From: Tillandsia leiboldiana
Lineage: Eukaryota; Streptophyta; Magnoliopsida; Poales; Bromeliaceae
Reading direction: 5' to 3'
NCBI GenBank assembly: GCA_029204045.2
Contig: JAQNDB010000327.1
Location: 1-64,000, forward strand
DNA: 64,000 nt
Each line of letters starts with the position of its first letter. Within the stretch, counting starts at the first letter, position 1. The notes under the pieces were generated by a model. It saw only the letters and a list, made by a program, of their open reading frames with translations, was not told the DNA's origin and ran no database searches. A program made the position numbers and the translations under genes. Positions 45,251-57,070 of the stretch are shown piece by piece.

Positions 45251-48200
45251 AAGCGAACCCCTCTTCCCCGGCGCATGCCCAGACCCGCCACACATACAGG
45301 ATCACTCTGCAAACGGACAGAATCTCCCCTGTATGTGCACGGCGTAGCATTCAGTACATGTTCCAACATACACAACCATTCAATCACAACAATTATTAAC
45401 ATACAACCAGCATTCTAACTTATTTGAAACGTATGGCCGATCAGTTTGGAAAGGATAAATCCACAGTTTTAAAAAGAGCGCCTACCCGGCGCTTACGTTT
45501 CGAAAGCGAGTTTCGAAATCAGCATAAAACCACAAGGTTTTGAAAACGGTGCCCACCCGACACCAAGTTTTGAAATCCCTTTTTCAATCCATAAATCCAC
45601 AGGGTTTTGAAACCAGTGCCCACACGACACTTCGATTTTAAAAACGGTTTTCGCAATCTTTTCTTTTGCTTTTGCCTTTTTCATTTTCAAATGGCCAACA
45701 AAATTAAAAGGAAGAGTAACGTATATGAGGATAACTAAATGCAACCTGTACCGACATCCACGCCGACCCCACGAGGGTATCGCGAACCTCTCACATAACT
45801 ACACTGTAATGAAAAGCAAGAATGAAAGAAGAAATACAGTCCAGGGTCCCTAGCGACCCAGCTGCTCCTGTCCCGTCCTCACCGCCGCCTACCTCTCCCC
45901 CCGTCTGAACCCTGTCACGAAGTGGGATGTCAGTGACGCAAAAATAGTAGAGCAGGAGAAAATAATAAACCAAACCGTGAAGACAACCGGAGCAACCGCC
46001 CTCCCAAGGAGGAAAGGCAACCTGTACACCTGCATCCTGTAATACCCGGACACGTCGGACAACTAAACCGACGGCCCATACCGTACCTGCAGAAACCCGA
46101 CCATGCCGGACAACTAAACCGACGGGTCGCACCGCTCGCACCTCGGCGCCTCAACCCCACCACTAATAAGGGGCCCCACTACGTCACCTCGTGGGTATAC
46201 ACGGGTCATAGACCACTTTTCCGGAAAAGCGCACCCTTTGCGGTGGCCAAACCGCGGGTGCGCGTGTGACAGCCTCGAGCCAAGTAACCATAACCATCAT
46301 CATGTCAGCATCATAATATATATAACAAAAGTAAAACGGCAACATGTATACCCAAAAGTAAAACCGTAACATATGCGATCGAAAGTAACCCGCTATCATG
46401 TATAATCAAGGTAAAGGCAATAATACGTGCACTCGAAGGTAGCCCGCCAACATGTAATTATCAACAGGAAAACGACCGTCGGAAGACCGACGCTAAACAC
46501 CATGACGAAACCCATTAACATGCATAAGCTATCACCCCTCAATATTTAACCCCAGTATACTTAGAATTGACCCCGTCCAACATGATAGAGTTAGATGCTA
46601 GGACAAAGAAAATAACACCCACCTACCCATCCTGACAACACTACAGCAACACAACGCTAACACGGAAAATATAGCCGATTTACGGAACAAGGTCCGATTC
46701 CCGCTCGACAAGAGCCCACGGAACTCTCACAACCTGTCCAGCAGGTATGAAAAAGAAAACTGTCGAAAGACTGCTAGCGTGTCCCAATTACATTTAGGTC
46801 CATAGTACATTGTAATATATCTAGTAATGCTACATGAATTATTGTTTCGACTCGTTCTAGAAATCCGGGGGTCCAAAATTGACGCCGTAAGTTTCAGCGT
46901 GTTCATTACGACGAGACCAAGGCCGTGCTTACAAGTTTGGCCTGACACGGATCCCGAGGGCAAGGATGGCCCAACAATTTCTAAGTCCAAAACGCAACTA
47001 TGCTCAACCTTAATTTACACATGATCAATCTGAGAGTTAACTAGAGCATGGTGATCAGCATGGACCATGTACAACGGGGCTCACCTGAGGTTTGCCTGAG
47101 ATCGGCCGGAGGAGTTGCCGGAGCAGCGCCACCCAAAAGGCTCAAGCTCGGGTTGGGTGTTCTTGAGCAGCACAGGTGCAGACCTGTACGGTCGGCAGGA
47201 GCCCGAGTCGCCGGGGGTGGCCGGAGGGGGAGACCGAGGCAGTTTCGGGTGCAACTGCACCGTTTTCGGAGGTCTGAGGTCGCCGGCGACGCGCGGCGGC
47301 GGAGCTTGGTGGAGCTCCGACGGTCAACAATGGCGGATTCCGACCGTGGGACTCCGGGCCGGTGCGACTTGGATCAAAGTTTTCCTGGTGGTGCCAGGAA
47401 CCTTCTGGTGGTGATGGCCGGCGATGGGGACGAGCGACGGCGCCGGGCGGAGGGATTCCGGCGACGGGTCAATTCTCCCGATTCTAGGGCTCGGCCGCGC
47501 GAGAGGGATCCTTGTCCGATCACCCTCGGGTTTTGTGGGGAGGTTGCAGTCGTCACGGGGACCAGATCCAACGGTGCTGATCTTTAGTTGGACGGCCGGA
47601 TCACGGCGGCGCTGATGTCGACCGAGAAGACGATACTTTGATGGGATGGTTCCCGCCGGCGATCGGGTCGGCGGCGCCGGCTCTGCCTCGCCGGAGAGTG
47701 GAGGAAGAAGAGGTCCGCCCGCGGCGGCGCGCGGCGGCGGCGGGCCTCGGGTTCACCTCCACTCGGATGCGGCTTCGTTAGGGACTCCCCAGATCAGGTC
47801 TGGGTCGCCTAGGGACTTCCCGAGTACCCTCCTCTTCAACAGCCCGAGAGCCAAGCTTCCGTGGTTGCTCTCTTCTCCGGCGACAGGGGAGGCGGCGGCC
47901 GATGCGGCTAGCTCCGGGGGATGCGGCAGAAGAGGGGAATGTGGTTAGGAACTGCGGCTGTGGGCTCAGGGTGTAGGGTTTCTTGGGAAACCTAGCTCGG
48001 GCTTGCATGCCTATATAGGGTAATGTCAAAATGCAGTTTAGTCCTCCATTTCTCCATATCTAGGGTTAAGTCCATCCCAGGATACTTCTCTCTCACTTAG
48101 GTCCCTCCACATGCAGTGGCACGCAAATCGAAGCATGTTTTATAGGGATTTATGTGCAAAAAGCCACCTTTTTCCCGTATTTCACGCTTTTCGAGGCGAT

Positions 48201-48838
48201 CCGGTCGCCGAAACGGAAAATGGGCTGCGCCATGACGTCCGGCTCGACGAGACCTATCAGGTAGCGATCTCTGATTTTCACGAAACTGCCCGGATAAAAT
48301 CTCGGTCCATAATAACTGTGTCAAAATACAGTTTTCGCGCTTTTCGAGATTCCAGAGTCTTCAAACAGAATTTTCGACTGCGCCATTGCGTTCAGAACAT
48401 CGGAGCCGTTCAAATCAACTACCTGAAGTGCTGTGTTCGGTTTCCAGCCAGCGAATTAGTCAACGTTGTGTCCGTCGGGGTTCCGAAAACTAGGGTTACT
48501 GTTCACCTACAGTAACAACTTAATTACACTGTGCACAGAGCACTGTGACAATGGTCGCGGTTAATTGCTCGCTTCTTCATCGATTTCTGGGAGATCCGAC
48601 CGTCGGATCGAAAAGTGCTGAATATGAATCTCGTTCAGTTCGATGAGACGATCGCAACGGTCAGTTCGGGTTTCCCAGGTCACGTCCGGATTGGAAATTA
48701 GCTCTTTTGCCTCGTAAATCGTGCGACTTGCACATTGGCGATTGACCACATGGGCCAACAGGGGGCTTTTGAAATCAAAACCAGGTCAAAATTCACCTTT
48801 AGACTATTTATTAAAATAAAATATTTCGAGTTGTTACA
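45155..48838 (-). repeat. T1 3' LTR, 3684 bp
   Basis: It runs from tgtcacgccccggggggt to cgagttgttaca. There is a long T run (45220-45245), a GC-rich section (47040-47960) and a TATA box on the minus strand (ctatatagg, 48011-48019) just upstream of the GC-rich section. GC-rich frames on both strands were not accepted as genes. Confidence 0.9.
48011..48019 (-). promoter_or_regulatory. TATA box of the T1 LTR
   Basis: The sequence ctatatagg (its own near-palindrome) is followed, in the element's sense, by gcatgcaagcccgagc and then by the GC-rich leader. The same site is at about 53670-53678 in the 5' LTR, where it would drive the element. Confidence 0.55.
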
Positions 48839-48858
48839 TCACTTACAACTTAAAAGAA

Positions 48859-48874
48859 GTTTCGTCCCCGAAAC
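48859..48874 (-). promoter_or_regulatory. T1 16-bp GTTTCG...CGAAAC motif
   Basis: The sequence gtttcgtccccgaaac begins 20 nt from the LTR edge. A weaker second copy (gtttcattcccggagc) follows at about 48893-48908. The stretch between motif and LTR is not a clean polypurine tract in this element, which is unusual. Confidence 0.7.
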
Positions 48875-49598
48875 TTACAACTTAAAAAGAAAGTTTCATT
48901 CCCGGAGCCTACAGCTTGAAGTCATACTTTATGAAATGTCCAAAAAGTTTATTCGAGGGCTACAAGTCAGTCGCATGGTATCGACAACTCTAAGGCTACT
49001 AATTTAGACCCAATTTGATACTCCCCATTACAGGGCAGAGTATTTCCTCAGTTCTTTCGACAGTCCGTTGCCTGCAGCCAACGTGCTCACCAACAGAACC
49101 GCGGAATACCATGGGTTTGTCGCCAACAACAAGTTGGGGACGCAACTCTTATCAGAAGGTATATCACATACCTCCCAACGCAATCTCAGTGCCAAAAACG
49201 TAACCTTTATCAAGGATTACTACCGCCTCGTGGTCACAAACATCACCGTGACTAACACATAGGCGAGTCCACGTCGATCCATAAAATCTATGCAAACGGT
49301 GGGGTCGATTTGCATCCGTCCCAAACAGGGTTACCATCGGGCCCATAGGCCATTGAATTATGACACGGGGACACTAAAGGATCAACAACTTGTTCAACCT
49401 CTAAGCAAACTGTGAGGCTAGTGAAGTAATAGCAGTCATCTACTGCTGTGCCATCAGCTGGACGAAGGGTAGAGCTAAAGGCAGGAGGGTTCGTAAGGGT
49501 CTGGTAGGGGCGGGTTGCTCCGGCCCAAAGGGTGCTCCTATCTAGACAAGAGAAGGAAAGAGAGGAAAGAAAAAACAAAACACTAAAATAAGTACCTG
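48875..49598 (-). other. T1 interior downstream of gag, non-coding
   Basis: About 0.7 kb follows the gag stop. I see no frame with a recognisable domain and no pol remnant. Confidence 0.6.
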
Positions 49599-50549
49599 TC
49601 ATTCCCTATTTTGGGACGACGCGTCGCCTGCCGGGGCGGCCGGGGAAGTCCGCCCACAACCCTTGGGCCAGTTTCGCACCGCGTGTTGGGGTCTGTCTAA
49701 GGAGTCCGCGGATTGCTGGTCGCCGGGCGAGTCCTTTGCCTGCACGGGGGCCGCCGCGGTCTCTGTTCCTCTCTGCGGTGGTGGCACGGCGGCGGAGGCA
49801 GGGGTTGGCCCCTGGGGGCAGGAGAGGTAAGTGTGATCTGGCAAGCCGCACCTGTTACAGTAGTGGTACCTCCAAGTGCATTCCGTCACTGGGTGCGCGC
49901 CCTCGCAGATGACGCAGGGCCCTGGTTGCACGTGCACGCTTCCCTTGAGCCCTCGCTCGTCCTCCGGTGCTTGCTTCGGGCGTGGATCAGGCCGGCTCTC
50001 CGGATCGGTGCCCCCTTGAGGGGTGGGGGCGGCAGTTCCCTTAGGCTCGACATGTCGCGGCGCCGGGGGTCTATTGACAGCCGGCTTCCGGGGGCACTCA
50101 TAACGCGTGTGGCCCGGCCTGCCGCACCGGAAGCAGTGTCCGTCCCGCCACGGGCAACTCGTCATGAGGTGTGCGTTGCCGCATATGACGCACGGCTTCG
50201 GTGGCCTAAGCCTCTCCTCCGTCATCTGCCCGAGGTTCTGCCCGGCTCTCGGCCGCTTGCTCGCCCGCCCCCTCTGGTGGGGATCCCCGGCCGACTCGGG
50301 GTAAGAGTATTCCTGCCGGGCGCGCTCTGCGTTGGTGTTCACGGCCAAGTTAGCAGCCTCCTGGAAGGAGGGAGGGCCCGTCGGTGGCATCCCGGGAGGA
50401 GCAACGCCTCTGCTGCCGCCCCGGAATCGATCGACGCCCTCGAGTTCCTGTATCAGCAAGCTCAGGCGCTCCGCGAGAGTCAGCAGTTGCCCAGCCACGT
50501 CGCGCAGCTGGTTGCGGAGCAGGCGATTGGCTTCGTCGGCAAGGTCCAT
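49599..50549 (-). CDS. gag: T1 gag-like protein with four CCHC zinc knuckles and no capsid domain
   Basis: I start the gene at the ATG at 50549 (MDLADEANRLL, 316 residues); the open frame extends to a GTG at 50648. Numbering from that GTG, a Leu-rich probable coiled coil (34-70) is followed by a Pro/Gly/Arg-rich linker, then knuckles CVICGNAHLMTSC (153-165), CFRCGRPGHTRYEC (172-185), CVICEGAHPVTEC (245-257) and CNRCGLPDHTYLSC (264-277). The first of each pair is CX2CX3HX4C, one residue shorter than the canonical CX2CX4HX4C. The two pairs look like an internal duplication. The usual gypsy capsid region (EAExWL...) is absent. A role in binding the element's RNA is inferred from the knuckles. 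A possible 3' splice site (tgtgtatacag) lies near 50590. Confidence 0.8.
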   Translation of the reverse strand: MDLADEANRLLRNQLRDVAGQLLTLAERLSLLIQELEGVDRFRGGSRGVAPPGMPPTGPPSFQEAANLAVNTNAERARQEYSYPESAGDPHQRGRASKRPRAGQNLGQMTEERLRPPKPCVICGNAHLMTSCPWRDGHCFRCGRPGHTRYECPRKPAVNRPPAPRHVEPKGTAAPTPQGGTDPESRPDPRPKQAPEDERGLKGSVHVQPGPCVICEGAHPVTECTWRYHYCNRCGLPDHTYLSCPQGPTPASAAVPPPQRGTETAAAPVQAKDSPGDQQSADSLDRPQHAVRNWPKGCGRTSPAAPAGDASSQNRE

Positions 50550-50793
50550 TCCCGTCGCCGGTTGCTTGCTAAGTCGGCCCTCTATCTGTATACACACAAG
50601 GAAAGTCAGCTTTAGCCTTTGCTGATAAGCGACGGGACCACGAACCACTTAACGAAAGAAAGAACTCGAACTCTCCCCCCCCCCCCTCGATCGCTCGCGT
50701 TCTACAGTCCTATGCCCTACCCATTTCATTCATGTGTAGGCAAGTGAGGTGTTCCCACGGATGTCGGCACTAACTGTTGTGATTGAAAGAACT
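50550..50793 (-). other. T1 leader between PBS and gag
   Basis: A short leader with a C run (about 50676-50687). The gag frame extends upstream into it as far as 50648 without an ATG. Confidence 0.6.
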
Positions 50794-50804
50794 CTCTGAT
50801 ACCA
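50794..50804 (-). promoter_or_regulatory. T1 primer-binding site (tRNA-Met)
   Basis: The minus strand reads TGGTATCAGAG, 7 nt from the LTR edge at 50812, with the same spacing as L1. Confidence 0.88.
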
Positions 50805-50811
50805 TTTAATC

Positions 50812-53800
50812 TGTCACGCCCCGGGGGGTTTGTTTTAGCGGAAACGATTCATAAAAGTCAAACATTTGACGTGTAATTTTTTTTTTTTTTTTTTTTTTTT
50901 TTTTGTTTAAAGCGAACCCCTCTTCCCCGGCGCATGCCCAGACCCGCCACACATACAGGATCACTCTGCAAACGGACAGAGTCTCCCCTGTATGTGCACG
51001 GCGTAGCATTCAGTACATGTTCCAACATACACAACCATTCAATCACAACAATTATTAACATACAACCAGCATTCTAACTTATTTGAAACGTATGGCCGAT
51101 CAGTTTGGAAAGGATAAATCCACAGTTTTAAAAAGAGCGCCTACCCGGCGCTTACGTTTCGAAAGCGAGTTTCGAAATCAGCATAAAACCACAAGGTTTT
51201 GAAAACGGTGCCCACCCGACACCAAGTTTTGAAATCCCTTTTGCAATCCATAAATCCACAGGGTTTTGAAACCAGTGCCCACACGACACTTCGATTTTAA
51301 AAACGGTTTTCGCAATCTTTTCTTTTGCTTTTGCCTTTTTCATTTTCAAATGGCCAACAAAATTAAAAGGAAGAGTAACGTATATGAGGATAACTAAATG
51401 CAACCCGTACCGACATCCACGCCGACCCCACGAGGGTATCGCGAACCTCTCACATAACTACACTGTAATGAAAAGCAAGAATGAAAGAAGAAATACAGTC
51501 CAGGGTCCCCAGCGACCCAGCTGCTCCTGTCCCGTCCTCACCGCCGCCTACCTCTCCCCCCGTCTGAACCCTGTCACGAAGTGGGATGTCAGTGACGCAA
51601 AAATAGTAGAGCAGGAGAAAATAATAAACCAAACCGTGAAGACAACCGGAGCAACCGCCCTCCCAAGGAGGAAAGGCAACCTGTACACCTGCATCCTGTA
51701 ATACCCGGACACGTCGGACAACTAAACCGACGGCCCATACCGTACCTGCAGAAACCCGACCACGCCGGACAACTAAACCGACGGGTCGCACCGCTCGCAC
51801 CTCGGCGCCTCAACCCCACCACTAATAAGGGGCCCCACTACGTCACCTCGTGGGTATACACGGGTCATAGACCACTTTTCCGGAAAAGCGCACCCTTTGC
51901 GGTGGCCAAACCGCGGGTGCGCGTGTGACAGCCTCGAGCCAAGTAACCATAACCATCATCATGTCAGCATCATAATATATATAACAAAAGTAAAACGGCA
52001 ACATGTATACCCAAAAGTAAAACCGTAACATATGCGATCGAAAGTAACCCGCTATCATGTATAATCAAGGTAAAGGCAATAATACGTGCACTCGAAGGTA
52101 GCCCGCCAACATGTAATTATCAACAGGAAAACGACCGTCGGAAGACCGACGCTAAACACCATGACGAAACCCATTAACATGCATAAGCTATCACCCCTCA
52201 ATATTTAACCCCAGTATACTTAGAATTGACCCCGTCCAACATGATAGAGTTAGATGCTAGGACAAAGAAAATAACACCCACCTACCCATCCTGACAACAC
52301 TACAGCAACACAACGCTAACACGGAAAATATAGCCGATTTACGGAACAAGGTCCGATTCCCGCTCGACAAGAGCCCACGGAACTCTCACAACCTGTCCAG
52401 CAGGTATGAAAAAGAAAACTGTCGAAAGACTGCTAGCGTGTCCCAATTACATTTAGGTCCATAGTACATTGTAATATATCTAGTAATGCTACATGAATTA
52501 TTGTTTCGACTCGTTCTAGAAATCCGGGGGTCCAAAATTGACGCCGTAAGTTTCAGCGTGTTCATTACGACGAGACCAAGGCCGTGCTTACAAGTTTGGC
52601 CTGACACGGATCCCGAGGGCAAGGATGGCCCAACAATTTCTAAGTCCAAAACGCAACTATGCTCAACCTTAATTTACACATGATCAATCTGAGAGTTAAC
52701 TAGAGCATGGTGATCAGCATGGACCATGTACAACGGGGCTCACCTGAGGTTTGTCTGAGATCGGCCGGAGGAGTTGCCGGAGCAGCGCCACCCAAAAGGC
52801 TCAAGCTCGGGTTGGGTGTTCTTGAGCAGCACAGGTGCAGACCTGTACGGTCGGCAGGAGCCCGAGTCGCCGGGGGTGGCCGGAGGGGGAGACCGAGGCA
52901 GTTTCGGGTGCAACTGCACCATTTCCGGAGGTCTGAGGTCGCCGGCGACGCGCGGCGGCGGAGCTTGGTGGAGCTCCGACGGTCAACAATGGCGGATTCC
53001 GACCGTGGGACTCCGGGCCGGTGCGACTTGGATCAAAGTTTTCCTGGTGGTGCCAGGAACCTTCTGGTGGTGATGGCCGGCGATGGGGACGAGCGACGGC
53101 GCCGGGCGGAGGGATTCCGGCGACGGGTCAATTCTCCCGATTCTAGGGCTCGGCCGCGCGAGAGGGATCCTTGTCCGATCACCCTCGGGTTTTGTGGGGA
53201 GGTTGCAGTCGTCACGGGGACCAGATCCAACGGTGCTGATCTTTAGTTGGACGGCCGGATCACGGCGGCGCTGATGTCGACCGAGAAGACGATACTTTGA
53301 TGGGATGGTTCCCGCCGGCGATCGGGTCGGCGGCGCCGGCTCTGCGTCGCCGGAGAGTGGAGGAAGAAGAGGTCCGCCCACGGCGGCGCGCGGCGGCGGC
53401 GGGCCTCGGGTTCACCTCCACTCGGATGCGGCTTCGTTAGGGACTCCCCAGATCAGGTCTGGGTCGCCTAGGGACTTCCCGAGTACCCTCCTCTTCAACA
53501 GCCCGAGAGCCAAGCTTCCGTGGTTGCTCTCTTCTCCGGCGACAGGGGAGGCGGCGGCCGATGCGGCTAGCTCCGGGGGATGCGGCAGAAGAGGGGAATG
53601 TGGTTAGGAACTGCGGCTGTGGGCTCAGGGTGTAGGGTTTCTTGGGAAACCTAGCTCGGGCTTGCATGCCTATATAGGGTAATGTCAAAATGCAGTTTAG
53701 TCCTCCATTTCTCCATATCTAGGGTTAAGTCCATCCCAGGATACTTCTCTCTCACTTAGGTCCCTCCACATGCAGTGGCACGCAAATCGAAGCATGTTTT

Positions 53801-54497
53801 ATAGGGATTTATGTGCAAAAAGCCACCTTTTTCCCGTATTTCACGCTTTTCGAGGCGATCCGGTCGCCGAAACGGAAAATGGGCTGCGCCATGACGTCCG
53901 GCTCGACGAGACCTATCAGGTAGCGATCTCTGATTTTCACGAAACTGCCCGGATAAAATCTCGGTCCATAATAACTGTGTCAAAATACAGTTTTCGCGCT
54001 TTTCGAGATTCCAGAGTCGTCAAACAGAATTTTCGACTGCGCCATTGCGTTCAGAACATCGGAGCCGTTCAAATCAACTACCTGAAGTGCTGTGTTCGGT
54101 TTCCAGCCAGCGAATTAGTCAACGTTGTGTCCGTCGGGGTTCCGAAAACTAGGGTTACTGTTCACCTACAGTAACAACTTAATTACACTGTGCACAGAGC
54201 ACTGTGACAATGGTCGCGGTTAATTGCTCGCTTCTTCATCGATTTCTGGGAGATCCGACCGTCGGATCGAAAAGTGCTGAATATGAATCTCGTTCAGTTC
54301 GATGAGACGATCGCAACGGTCAGTTCGGGTTTCCCAGGTCACGTCCGGATTGGAAATTAGCTCTTTTGCCTCGTAAATCGTGCGACTTGCACATTGGCGA
54401 TTGACCACATGGGCCAACAGGGGGCTTTTGAAATCAAAACCAGGTCAAAATTCACCTTTAGACTATTTATTAAAATAAAATATTTCGAGTTGTTACA
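50812..54497 (-). repeat. T1 5' LTR, 3686 bp
   Basis: It is collinear with 45155-48838 throughout. Differences seen include 51241 (g/t), 51511 (c/t), 52753 (t/c), 52922 (a/g), 53346 (g/c) and poly-T length. It is followed by the TSD GTCGT. Confidence 0.92.
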
Positions 54498-55712
54498 GTC
54501 GTGCACCAACGGCGTGGCATCACTGCCGTGCACCAACGGCGTGGCATCACTGCCGTGCACCAACGGCGTGGCATCACTGCCGTGCACCAACGGCGTGGCA
54601 TCACCACCGTGCATCAACGGCGTGGCATCACTGCCGTGCACCAACGGCGTGGCATCACTGCCGTGCACCAACGGCGTGGCATCACTGCCGTGCACCAACG
54701 ACGTGGCATCACTGCCGTGCACCAACGGCGTGGCATCACCACCGTGCACCAACGGTGTGGCATCACTACCGTGCACCAACGGCGTGGCATCACTGTCGTG
54801 CACCAACGGCGTGGCATCACTGCCGTGCACCAACGGCGTGGCATCACTGCCGTGCACCAACGGCGTGGCATCACTGCCGTGCACCAACGGCGTGGCATCA
54901 CTGCCGAGCACCAACGGCGTGGCATCACTACCGTGCACAAATGGCGTGGCATCACCACCGTGCACAAACGGCGTGGCATCACCACCGTGCATCAACGGTG
55001 TGGCATCACTGCCGTGCACCAACGGCGTGGCATCACTGTCGTGTACCAACGGCGTGGCATCACTGCCGTGCACCAACGGCGTGGCATCACTGCCGTGCAC
55101 CAACGGCGTGGCATCACTGCCGTGCACCAACGGCGTGGCATCACCACCGTGCATCAACGGTGTGGCATCACTGCCGTGCACCAACGGCGTGGCATCACTG
55201 CCGTGCACCAACGGCGTGGCATCACCACCGTGCATCAACGGTGTGGCATCACTGCCGTGCACCAACGGCGTGGCATCACTGTCGTGCACCAACGGCGTGG
55301 CATCACTGCCGTGCACCAACGGCGTGGCATCACTGCCGTGCACCAACGGCGTGGCATCACTACCGTGCACAAACGGCGTGGCATCACCACCGTGCATCAA
55401 CGGTGTGGCATCACTGCCGTGCACCAACGGCGTGGCATCACTGTCGTGCACCAACGGCGTGGCATCACTGCCGTGCACCAACGGCGTGGCATCACTGCCG
55501 TGCACCAACGGCGTGGCATCACTACCGTGCACAAACGGCGTGGCATCACCACCGTGCATCAACGGTGTGGCATCACTGCCGTGCACCAACGGCGTGGCAT
55601 CACTGTCGTGCACCAACGGCGTGGCATCACTACCGTGCACCAACGGCGTGGCATCACCACCGTGCATCAACGGTGTGGCATCACTGCCGTGCACCAACGG
55701 CGTGGCATCACT
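54498..55712. repeat. 27-bp tandem array, 45 units, with 162-bp higher-order structure
   Basis: The unit starts gtgcaccaacggcgtgg and ends catcactgcc, with a 27-bp period. A variant unit with gcatcaacggtg occurs at 54989, 55151, 55232, 55394, 55556 and 55664; several gaps are exactly 162 bp (6 units), which indicates block duplication. A period divisible by three keeps several frames open on both strands. T1 inserted in the array, leaving about two units at 45097-45154. Confidence 0.95.
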
Positions 55713-56320
55713 CAAGCATCAAGGCCTCAGATCCTCACAGTACTATACCCAACACTACCTCGAAATCCCGGAGCTGAGGAAGAGCCAAAAGATCAACAGG
55801 CAAAAACCAGGGCCCCAACTGCAATGGGCAGGACCAATAACACCCATCTATGTGCAACACGTGATCAGGTATCTGAACCTCACGAGCACAAGCTAAGGGT
55901 ACTATCTCTAGCCCATACATCAATGCAAATGCCCTAGCACTCTCACAGCTATGTCGGAGAACCCTCAACGACTCAACTCGCAGCAACACCCCACTTATAG
56001 GCGAGAAGAACCGACTGACGCGGCAAAGATCCAAAAATCCCGATAGACCTGTGCCTAGAACCCCAATCAAACAAGAACAGACTCTAGGCTCAGTCTATCG
56101 AAGTTTTCGCTCCTTTACCGTTCAGGGATTCGGTCCCTCTCGTTTAAAGCGGGAAACTATGTCAACAAGCAACTCACGGCTGGAGACGCTCCCGGTAGTC
56201 CATCAGGACGAACTCGACGCCATCAAATCTCGACGTCCTGTCGGATCATCTCAATCTCACTAAAATAACCACCTGGTAACTCGGCCGGAGGTGAAAATCG
56301 CCTCAACAGGCCAAACCTTC
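55713..56320 (-). other. L3 interior, unique part
   Basis: About 0.6 kb between arrays. A 111-residue minus frame (55735-56070) has no recognisable motif and I do not call it a gene. Confidence 0.55.
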
Positions 56321-56460
56321 GCCACTCACTAGGCGGCATCGCCACTCATTGGGCGGCATCGCCACTCATTGGGCGGCATCACCCCTCACTGGGCGGCATC
56401 GCCCCTCACTGGGCGGCATCGCCACTCACTGGGCGGCATCGCCACTCACTGGGCGGCATC
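56321..56460. repeat. 20-bp tandem repeat, 7 units
   Basis: Seven exact-period units of the form gccactcactgggcggcatc, with one or two substitutions each. Confidence 0.95.
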
Positions 56461-57070
56461 GCCCCTGGTAGCTCGGCCAGTGGAGAGTGTCCTCCTGGTA
56501 ATTCGGCCAGGAAAAAATGTCCTCCTGGTAACTCGGCCAGGGCATGCGCCCACCAGGTAACTCGGCCAGGGGCAACGCATCCATCTGGTTGCTCGGCCAG
56601 TGGAAAGTATCCTCCTGGTAACTCGGCCAGTGATAATTATCCATCCGGTAACTCGGCCTGTGATAATTATCCATCTGGTAACTCGGCCAGTGATAATTAT
56701 CCATCTGGTAACTCGGCCAGTGATAATTATCCATCTGGTAGCTCGGCCAGTGATAATTATCCATCTGGTAACTCGGCCAGTGATAATTATCCATCTGGTA
56801 ACTCGGCCAGGGAAAACGCCCTCCTGGTAACTCAGCCAGGGAAAAATGCCCTCCTGGTAACTCAGCCAGGGAAAATGCCCTCCTGGTAACTCAGCCAGGG
56901 AAAATGCCCTCCTGGTAACTCAGCCAGGGAAAATGCCCTCCTGGTAACTCAGCCAGGGAAAACGCCCTCCTGGTAACTCAGCCAGGGAAAATGCCCTCCT
57001 GGTAACTCAGCCAGGGAAAACGCCCTCCTGGTAACTCAGCCAGGGAAAATGCCCTACTGGTAACTCGGCC
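56461..57070. repeat. 27-31-bp tandem repeat with CTGGTAACTCNGCCAG core
   Basis: About 21 units. The core ctggtaactcggccag (first half) or ctggtaactcagccag (second half) has inverted ends CTGG/CCAG. The linker changes from gtgataattatccat to ggaaaatgccct-like along the array, so two sub-families sit side by side. Confidence 0.92.

Larger units (their letters stand above)
45155..54497 (-). mobile_element. T1: non-autonomous gag-only LTR element (TR-GAG type)
   Basis: Two LTRs of 3684 and 3686 bp surround only 1973 bp of interior, which has a PBS, one gag-like ORF and the 16-bp 3' motif. There is no protease, RT or integrase. About a dozen single-base differences between the LTRs were seen, so insertion was recent. 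This matches the published class of terminal-repeat retrotransposons with a GAG domain. The terminal 1.3 kb of its LTR closely matches that of G2. Confidence 0.88.

Noticed and set aside
47048..47948. GC-rich frames in the T1 LTRs (also 52707-53688), up to 179 codons
   Set aside because: They are present in both LTR copies because they are LTR sequence. No domain is recognisable and several frames overlap on both strands. A captured host exon cannot be fully excluded without a search.
54357..55937. Very long overlapping frames on both strands (340 to 500 codons)
   Set aside because: They translate the 27-bp tandem repeat. A period divisible by three keeps all phases open; there is no domain, and the ends run into unrelated sequence.
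55735..56070. 111-codon minus-strand frame in the L3 interior
   Set aside because: No motif, no conservation seen in L1, and a length expected by chance.
54498..57070. CRISPR-like array
   Set aside because: Units are contiguous with no unique spacers, and the context is a plant LTR element.
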